From assembly GCA_029817715.1 (NCBI GenBank), contig JARUPY010000190.1, positions 2,914,001 through 2,978,000 on the forward strand: a stretch of DNA of 64,000 bases, given 5' to 3'. Below, in pieces: positions 57,680-64,000 of this stretch. Each line of letters begins with the position of its first letter. Positions within the stretch are counted from its first letter, which is position 1. Position numbers and translations under genes: made by a program. The notes beneath the pieces were generated by a model, which was not told the DNA's origin, did no database searches, and was given only the letters and a program-made list of their open reading frames with translations. This DNA comes from Melastoma dodecandrum. Lineage: Eukaryota > Streptophyta > Magnoliopsida > Myrtales > Melastomataceae.

Positions 57680-60600
57680 CTACGATTGAAACGAGTCATA
57701 GCGCCGTTTGCCTGCTACATGCCCATCTTCTTCTCCTTCGTTCCCTCTCAATTGACTCTCGAGGACTGGGCATCCAACAACTGTGAGCTTCTTCAGGTAG
57801 CTGCTGGTGAAGTCATGTATACCTTCAGGCAATGACGCTAGCCCAGGGCAATGAATCAGTTCGAGCGATTGTAGGCGCCCCATCCACTCTGGTAGCACCA
57901 CCAGGCTTGGACACGATCTTATGGAGAGGAATCTCAGAGTAGCAACATGGGATAGCCACTCGGGAAGACGCTCCATTTTCAAGGCTCTATAGATCGTCAG
58001 GCACCTGAGGCTTTTAAGGCCTTGCAGTTCCGTCACGACGTTTCCCTGTTCATCCTTGGACAGAACGAGCGCCTTACAGTTCCAGATGGAAAGTGTTTCC
58101 AGCTTCTCGAAATGACCGATCCCCCACGAGAAAGAGCCCAGTGAAGGGCAGCTCCCAATGTGAAGTTCCTTGATATTTGTAAGATCTCGCAGCCATTCCT
58201 CCGGTAGGTGGTCGATAAACTCGATATTCTCAAGACGTAAAGTCTTTAGGTTAGGAAGTTGACAAGGATGCCTGAATATCGCTTCGCTTACATTCACCAG
58301 AGTCAGCTTCATGAGACGTGGGATCATCGGCAGGGAATTCAAATTTGGGCAGTCCTTGATGCATAATGACGAGAGGTTGCTAAAAGGCTGCACATCATTT
58401 GCATCCTCGGTTAGGCTTCGTCCTGAACCTAACTCCAGATGCTCGAGATCTGGCAGCCCTTGAATTGTCAACTTCTTTAGATGAGGCAGATGGTCAAACA
58501 GGGGCAGATACATGCAATTTTCACACCCAATCAGCGCTATCTCAACTAAATTTGGCAAGAGAGTTGAGAGTCGAGTCATCCATTGAGGATACTGGGTACC
58601 TCCGTAGTTGTGAATTCTCAGTCCTTTCAGATTCGGGTGTGGCTTGAGCTTCTCTAATAACGATGTATCTGTCGGTAGATTCATGAATCGTAGTTCAACA
58701 GACTCTAAATAACTTTTCTTATCTAGCAATCCTTTCGATCCTTCGTCCATGAGCTCTTCATCATAGCAGCCCAGGTTTCTGATTTCGAGGCTTCCTCTGA
58801 GATCGTTCAGCTTACAAAGATCAGTGAGGCCAGCAGAATCAGCTTTTTTGCTTGAATCATCAGGAGGCAAGATGAAGTCGGTGAGTATGTTGAGGCATTT
58901 CAAGTCGCAGAGTCCCCTTGGAATGAGAGACAATTTCCAGCAGCCGTCGATGTAGAGATGCCTGAGAGCGGACAAGTTATTCATTTCACGAGGCAATTCC
59001 GTGAGGGAAGAGCAACCCGAGAGCTTGAGGGTCTGCAAGTTCAGCAGTCGGATGATCGCTGGAGGAAGCATTTGGAGCGTGCTGTTGCCAGAGAGATCGA
59101 GGTATCTCAGATGCTTCATCTTCCAAACACCTTCCGGCAACACATCTGCCTTCATCTCATGGAGATCCAACACACGCACGCTGTTTCTCTTGGGATTTTG
59201 TCTGCGGATGAAATGGAGGTATATTTTCTTCAGTTTGTCACGGTCTTCCTCGAAATGAAGAAAGGTTCGCAGCCTGTGGTCTGGGAAATTGGCTAACCGT
59301 ACACCTAAATGATAATGCATAACTGATAGATGTCGAGGACCATACTTGTAATACACCAGGAAATCACTAGGGGAAGTCTCACACTCCCATCCACTGATGG
59401 AAAGAACCAATTCTTCGGCGTCGGGATGCAGAGTGACCGATTTTACCTTTCCAAAGATATGGTATTTCTTTACTTGGAAAAGCTCTTCCTGGAGCAGTAC
59501 ATCCAAGTAATGGTAGGCGATATCCTCCAATGGCCGACGGTCATCTTCGTCCTCACGGTCGTTGTGGATAAATCCAAGGGAGATCCAGAGCTGGGCCAGG
59601 GTATGAGGGTTGATGGGGTGACCACTTGGGAACAAGGAACAGAGGGCGAAGCACTGTTTAATCCTTGGGGGAAGATTGTTGTAACTCTTACCCATCCGAC
59701 TTGTTAAATCAGCGTACAGATAACATCCACAAAGCAAACGAGAGAATGCATGATATGGAGAATCACGTATCATGTTAAGAAGACGTGTCAAATCCTCAAC
59801 AGCAGGAGGAGGAGGTTGGAGGGACAAGTAACCTCCCACTGCCTGTATCTTCCTCGGATTCCCCTCGCATTCTTTAACGATATCTCCCGCAATTTTAAGG
59901 ATTGCAGGGTTGTTGAATAAATTATGATATCCCTCCCTTCCCTGGGAAGCTGTTTCCCTTAGTAATACGACAGCGTCTTCCCGATCCATCCTTTTACTAC
60001 AAACACGATCACTACGGGACCACAGGTCGGGAAGTTCCCCCTCCCAAGTATTTAAAACCGTCATGAGGATTTTGCTCCCACTGGCAACTCCTCTATCCAC
60101 CAAACTCCTGAAGCTTGACCACCACTCCACTGAATCGCTGGTTAAAATCCAATCTTCAGCAGACATATTGTCGAGAACGAAGAGGTACCTCTTGGTATCA
60201 TCGAGAAGCCTCGCTATAAGATGAATTGACTGCTCCCATCCAAACACCTCCCCCTCTTCCTCATCTTCCTCTTCCCTTATACTACCTATGATTATCTGTG
60301 CCACCCTTTTCGTGTCAAAGGGAGGAGACAAATTCAGCCAGATTTTAACATCAAAATACCCACTCACCCCTGAATCCTTCATCACCTCCTGAACAAGTGC
60401 GGTTTTCCCATCCCCACAATGGCCATATACTAGCACAGCGGAATTACCTTCCGAGCTTCCATCCAACAGGAACCTGATAATCTCTCCCTTCTCCTTGACT
60501 CTCCCGATGAATGGGATCTCGCGCGCTTCTATGACCTCCTGAACCTCGGCCGGAATGCTACGGATGATGCTGATAAGTGGATCTGTCAGACCTCGAAGGC

Positions 60601-60967
60601 GCCCTGAGATGGCCCGAAGCTCCCGCCGCATCTTCCATCTGAACCAACAACTTTCTACGTGCCGGAAGAGGCGGCGTAGCTTTCCATCCTGAAGCCGCAA
60701 GGGTTCCTCCAAGGACAGATCCTCGAGCAGGTTCTCCGCGTCATAAACGGCATCCTTAAGCTCTCTAATCCTATCCTGCAGCTCAAAGCTAGACGGGAGC
60801 TTCCTTTCTGCCTCGGGCAAGACCCCCTGAACAGAAGACAAGAGGTCGTGGATCTCTCGGAGTTGAGCTTCAACTCCCCATTGAGGACCGAGCATCGTGA
60901 TGGAGCCTTCTTCGCTCAAACTCCGAAGCAAGTCGTCAACCGGGACAGTCACAACAGCTGCAGCCAT
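57680..60967 (-). CDS. CC-NB-LRR disease resistance protein, 1,095 residues, degenerate NB-ARC motifs
   Basis: A single intronless frame. Residues 1-150: Rx-type coiled coil with the LKDAVYDAENLLEDL segment. NB-ARC 150-520: the P-loop is GHCGDGKTA (182-190; Lys and Thr kept, consensus GMGGVGKTT), kinase-2 is LFVLDN (consensus LDDVW), RNBS-B lacks its arginine, GLPL is changed to CEGNPRKIQ, RNBS-D reads CFALCSLFP, and MHD is LHP (513-515). LRRs run from ~570 to 1,075. NLRs detect pathogen effectors in the cytoplasm and trigger immunity. The frame is intact over 3.3 kb, but ATP handling is probably altered. It may be a sensor relying on a helper, or be decaying. Confidence 0.9.
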   Translation of the reverse strand: MAAAVVTVPVDDLLRSLSEEGSITMLGPQWGVEAQLREIHDLLSSVQGVLPEAERKLPSSFELQDRIRELKDAVYDAENLLEDLSLEEPLRLQDGKLRRLFRHVESCWFRWKMRRELRAISGRLRGLTDPLISIIRSIPAEVQEVIEAREIPFIGRVKEKGEIIRFLLDGSSEGNSAVLVYGHCGDGKTALVQEVMKDSGVSGYFDVKIWLNLSPPFDTKRVAQIIIGSIREEEDEEEGEVFGWEQSIHLIARLLDDTKRYLFVLDNMSAEDWILTSDSVEWWSSFRSLVDRGVASGSKILMTVLNTWEGELPDLWSRSDRVCSKRMDREDAVVLLRETASQGREGYHNLFNNPAILKIAGDIVKECEGNPRKIQAVGGYLSLQPPPPAVEDLTRLLNMIRDSPYHAFSRLLCGCYLYADLTSRMGKSYNNLPPRIKQCFALCSLFPSGHPINPHTLAQLWISLGFIHNDREDEDDRRPLEDIAYHYLDVLLQEELFQVKKYHIFGKVKSVTLHPDAEELVLSISGWECETSPSDFLVYYKYGPRHLSVMHYHLGVRLANFPDHRLRTFLHFEEDRDKLKKIYLHFIRRQNPKRNSVRVLDLHEMKADVLPEGVWKMKHLRYLDLSGNSTLQMLPPAIIRLLNLQTLKLSGCSSLTELPREMNNLSALRHLYIDGCWKLSLIPRGLCDLKCLNILTDFILPPDDSSKKADSAGLTDLCKLNDLRGSLEIRNLGCYDEELMDEGSKGLLDKKSYLESVELRFMNLPTDTSLLEKLKPHPNLKGLRIHNYGGTQYPQWMTRLSTLLPNLVEIALIGCENCMYLPLFDHLPHLKKLTIQGLPDLEHLELGSGRSLTEDANDVQPFSNLSSLCIKDCPNLNSLPMIPRLMKLTLVNVSEAIFRHPCQLPNLKTLRLENIEFIDHLPEEWLRDLTNIKELHIGSCPSLGSFSWGIGHFEKLETLSIWNCKALVLSKDEQGNVVTELQGLKSLRCLTIYRALKMERLPEWLSHVATLRFLSIRSCPSLVVLPEWMGRLQSLELIHCPGLASLPEGIHDFTSSYLKKLTVVGCPVLESQLRGNEGEEDGHVAGKRRYDSFQS

Positions 60968-61032
60968 TTCTCCTGTCGTCTAAGTTGGGTGGGATGAAGA
61001 GAAGACAGTCGGGGGGTTGTTCTCTTGGTCCC

Positions 61033-61046
61033 ATTTATATATTTAT
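61033..61046 (-). promoter_or_regulatory. TATA box of the NLR gene
   Basis: ATAAATATATAAAT on the minus strand, 66-79 nt upstream of the ATG at 60,967. Confidence 0.45.
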
Positions 61047-61094
61047 TTGAAATTGAAGAAGGAGAAAGAAGAAGCCCAACTTACCTAACGCCGC

Positions 61095-61392
61095 CAGTTT
61101 TGGATTCTAGCCAAACTGATAATTAATATGACTCGGAACAAAAGACTCGAGAATTAGACCCAACACCTAAATTATCGATTGAGATCAGGGGGTTGTTCTC
61201 TTGTTCCCATATGTATTTACCTAAAGCAGTTTTGGATTCTAGCCAAACTGATAATTAATATGACTCGGAACAAAAGACTCGAGAATTAGACCCAACACCT
61301 AAATTATCGATTGAGATCAGGGGGTTGTTCTCTTGTTCCCATATGTATTTACCTAAAGCAGTTTTGGATTCTACCCAAAATGATAATTAATA
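61095..61392. repeat. 132-bp tandem repeat upstream of the NLR
   Basis: CAGTTTTGGATTCTA recurs at 61,095, 61,227 and 61,359. The first two units (61,095-61,226 and 61,227-61,358) look identical by eye; the third is partial and diverges after ~20 bases. A related GGGGTTGTTCTCTTGGTCCC segment at 61,011 suggests the unit originated from the NLR leader region. Confidence 0.85.
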
Positions 61393-62503
61393 AAAAAGGA
61401 CTAATAAAAAAAGCAACCAATAATTAATTTTAAATAAGAAGAAGACTGTTGTTTCTTTTATAAAGGTAATTTATAGAGGAGAAAGAAAAGGAGGAGAACT
61501 ACAGAGGTGGCCCAGATTCCTTCCTATAATGCCCAAAGTGCGTCTGCAAGTAGGAAATAAGGATTCGATCCAATCGAATGATAGCAGGACTGTATGGATC
61601 ACTTGTCCGTCCCCCTGTCCTTTCTTCCTTCCTCTTTCCCACCGTTTTTAGTTCACCGGCTAAAAGCTCTTCATGGATTGTTTTGCCGGCTTCCTTCAAA
61701 GTATCATCTTCCACTTCCCTTTCCTCGTCCCCATCTGTTGCCATCCCTGGATATAGCCATTTGGTGCCCCCCCTTCACTTCGGCTTTGTTGTTCCCCTAT
61801 GTGTTCCGCAGTCGCAGCTCCTCCATCTTGGCTCCCTTTATGCTTCCCGGCATGGGATCTCTCGTAATGGCACAGCCCAACACTCCCTTCAGACGCCGTT
61901 CGGGCTTCAGTGCAGAGGCCAGTCGCGTGAAGTACCTGAGAATAGACCCAACACCCACTTAAGGCTTATTAGTCAACACGTATAATTCTCCAATGCCCAA
62001 ACGAGATGAAACTCTTATATATCTGGAACTGCCTCGGTTCCTACAAAGCCCTCGAGCCCGACATCATTACTAAATAATAACGCGTGGTAAAAAAAAACCA
62101 AAGCGTGTGATTATCTCTGTTTATGGAAAATACGCCTGCGACGAGTTGAACGGTACGACAGGCTAGATCATGCGGCAATCTGCTACATGTTTAAAAAGGC
62201 AGCGCATTTTCTCCTCAAGATAGCTTCAGCGCCCGGATCCATTCACCTGAAGAAGCAGAAGAATAACACCCGGTGTTCGTCGTGCAAAGCCTCGAAGATT
62301 GAAAGGTGGCTATACAACGAAGGCGAAGAGCACGCCAAAACGGAAGATAAACGGCTCCGCTTAAGCACAGAACATGAGCGTGATTAATGATAATTGGGGT
62401 GCTTTTGTCATTTAGTTCCTTTTGGTTTTTCTGTCCATGTGATAACCTCCATATTCTCACACCACCTTTACTAAGTCCAAAATCACATTTTTAAGTATGA
62501 TAT
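61393..62503. other. Intergenic; short open frames only
   Basis: 61,499-61,985 is GC-richer and open on both strands (81 codons minus, very charged and starting MATDGDEEREVED; 135 codons plus), with no recognised family. The 66-codon frame at 62,187 (lysine-rich) is also unassigned. No promoter or splice evidence supports any of them. Confidence 0.4.
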
Positions 62504-64000
62504 TGTTGACAAGATTTTGATGATGAGGCAAACAGCAGGTTTGACCTGCTATGACTTTACAGAAGCTGAAACCTCCTGTAACGAAGATACGCTTCGTAAG
62601 AGAGGAAAAATATCACGAAAATATTTTCTTCACCCTCCAAGGATCATTTCAGATCAAGAGACGTGATTAGAGAATATTTCCATAAATAGATATTTCAATA
62701 ATAAATTATTTATTAATTAATTATTGATTATCTTAATTAAATTATTAATTCAAAAAGAGAATATTCTTAAGAATATTATTTGGATTAATATTTTGTCCAG
62801 ATACAATGTTTTACTTGTCTGGAACGAATCAATTATTTTGGGAATAAATCGTTGATTATTTCCTTATATAGAAGGTCAAGTTGCTGTTGCTGGCCGAACC
62901 TTTTGTAATGCATTATCTGGGGATTTAATTGTCAAAATAAGACAAAATTAAATCTGGAGGTTCCAACCAGATATTTGCACGACCCCATCATCATATTTCT
63001 CAAGTTGGAAATAAAATATTCTTTCTTTCCAACTATAGAAGGTTGCTGACCGATTTAGGCTCTAACCTTCTGTAAGATGAGATCTCGTGATTAGATGATT
63101 CGATTGATCTGAAATCAATCCAATATTGTCCCTAAATGATTTTTACACGTTGGGGATGAATCTGGTCATTTTACGTTTTTGGCAAAATAAGTTTCCTTCT
63201 TTACAGGAGGACGGAACCTCTATATAAAAGAAAAACCTAAAAACATTTAAAAAAAAAGAAAAACACATAGATCAGAGGTAAGTCTTGGCATTTGGCAACG
63301 TTAGTGGTGTTTAACGTGTGTGCAAGTGTGCAGGACGGGTTCTCCAGGCGAGAGTTCTCGCAGGAGGTAACTACAGCGGGTTGAGCGTGGGTGAAGCCGC
63401 TCCGGTGACTTCGTTGCGTACGGATCTGAGGGACTCGACCGGAACTTTGTCCGTGACGTCGGACTGCGTGCATCAGGGCCTGGGTAAGGGTTCGTTGGTG
63501 GCGAGTAGGCGTACAGAGTTGGTCGGAGAGAAGGAGTCCGTAGCAGGGGTTCAGTGGTGAGGGACCTCCAACCTTCTGTAGTTGGTTATTTTGTTATCTG
63601 TGCGTTTGCTGCAGGTGTGCTTTGGTGAAGCCACTCCGTAGGCGTCGTTGGCTGCAAAACCGAAGGACTTGGCCAGGAGTGCTGTCAGTAAAGCCGGGTG
63701 GGCGTACAATAGGTCGAAGAGAAGGTTGTTGCAGCAGGCGTAAGTGGTGAGGGACTGAAACCTACTGTAGTCGTGTTATCTTTATTTGTTTTGCAGATTA
63801 AACCAAAAACACAAAAAGAGAAGCATATCAGAGGCGTCCAAACACTTGGAGAAAGCGTCATCGGAACTGTTCGCTGATCCCCAAAAGGAATAGCCCGCTA
63901 CAGAGTCACAGAAGGCTGAAGCTTCCAGCCAACGTTCTGTGCTTGCTCAAGTCTGGTTGATTTCCTTGTGATTCGTCCTAGACAAATCCTAAACACAGCA
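62504..64000 (+). repeat. Start of a long SIRE-like LTR (continues past window)
   Basis: It starts TGTTGACAAG followed by TTTTGATGATGAGG, nearly the same wording as the start of the solo LTR (minus strand from 39,550). The AGAAGGTT / AACCTTCTGTA words recur as in 34,662-35,342. A TATA-like TCTATATAAAAG at 63,218 and the shift to G-rich sequence after 63,290 look like an LTR promoter and transcribed leader. Two related ~200-bp units lie at 63,340-63,570 and 63,610-63,770. Confidence 0.45.

Noticed and set aside
61499..61985. Overlapping 81-codon minus and 135-codon plus frames
   Set aside because: Opposite-strand overlap in a GC-rich patch with no recognised domain; neither can be preferred.

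Overview
The window is nuclear DNA from a higher plant, most likely a eudicot. Four things support this: genes split by GT-AG introns (a KMS1-like gene and an STP13-like hexose transporter gene), a coiled-coil NB-ARC-LRR gene, plant self-incompatibility S1 family (SPH) genes, and several plant retrotransposon lineages beside a plastid petA fragment. I cannot name the species. I see no tRNA, rRNA or CRISPR features.

Layout. About 1-45,750 is a repeat-built region. Its backbone is a module present several times: a minus-strand SPH gene with a TATA-type promoter, an AT-rich spacer on its promoter side, an AT-rich foldback element, a dead Ty1/copia retrotransposon, and a block of ~100-bp repeats at the 3' end of the next SPH copy. 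Three SPH copies keep a full 136-codon frame (6,318, 21,792 and 29,476). One is only a C-terminal scrap (4,318), one is a split pseudogene (40,310-41,165), and one survives only as promoter (33,613). The copia copies share the same disabling lesions, so they multiplied with the module and did not transpose independently.

Later insertions cut into the array: an Athila-type Ty3/gypsy element with both LTRs (9,691-19,339), a second copia relic (19,720-21,213), a plastid petA fragment (28,392-29,409), a long uninterrupted open frame resembling capsid plus movement proteins of plant pararetroviruses (30,433-33,603), a 2,040-bp solo LTR with a 5-bp target duplication (37,511-39,550), and a chromodomain gypsy relic (42,985-45,748) that itself carries a 650-bp hAT-like MITE with a perfect 8-bp target duplication.

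About 45,749-62,500 is gene space. The gypsy 3' LTR abuts the first exon of a probable host gene (IDM1-like, minus strand). Next come an eight-exon KMS1 homologue (47,881-51,742), an STP13-like transporter gene broken by a stop codon and an 11-nt deletion (53,890-56,663), and an intact 1,095-codon CC-NB-LRR frame with eroded nucleotide-binding motifs (57,680-60,967, minus) whose upstream region carries a 132-bp tandem repeat. From 62,504 to the window end the sequence resembles the start of another long LTR.

These genes do not form one pathway. SPH proteins are secreted, KMS1 acts in the early secretory pathway, STP13 imports hexose and is linked to defence, and the NLR is an immune receptor. 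The main story is structural: an SPH cluster amplified together with dead transposons and then invaded by viral, plastid and retroelement DNA.
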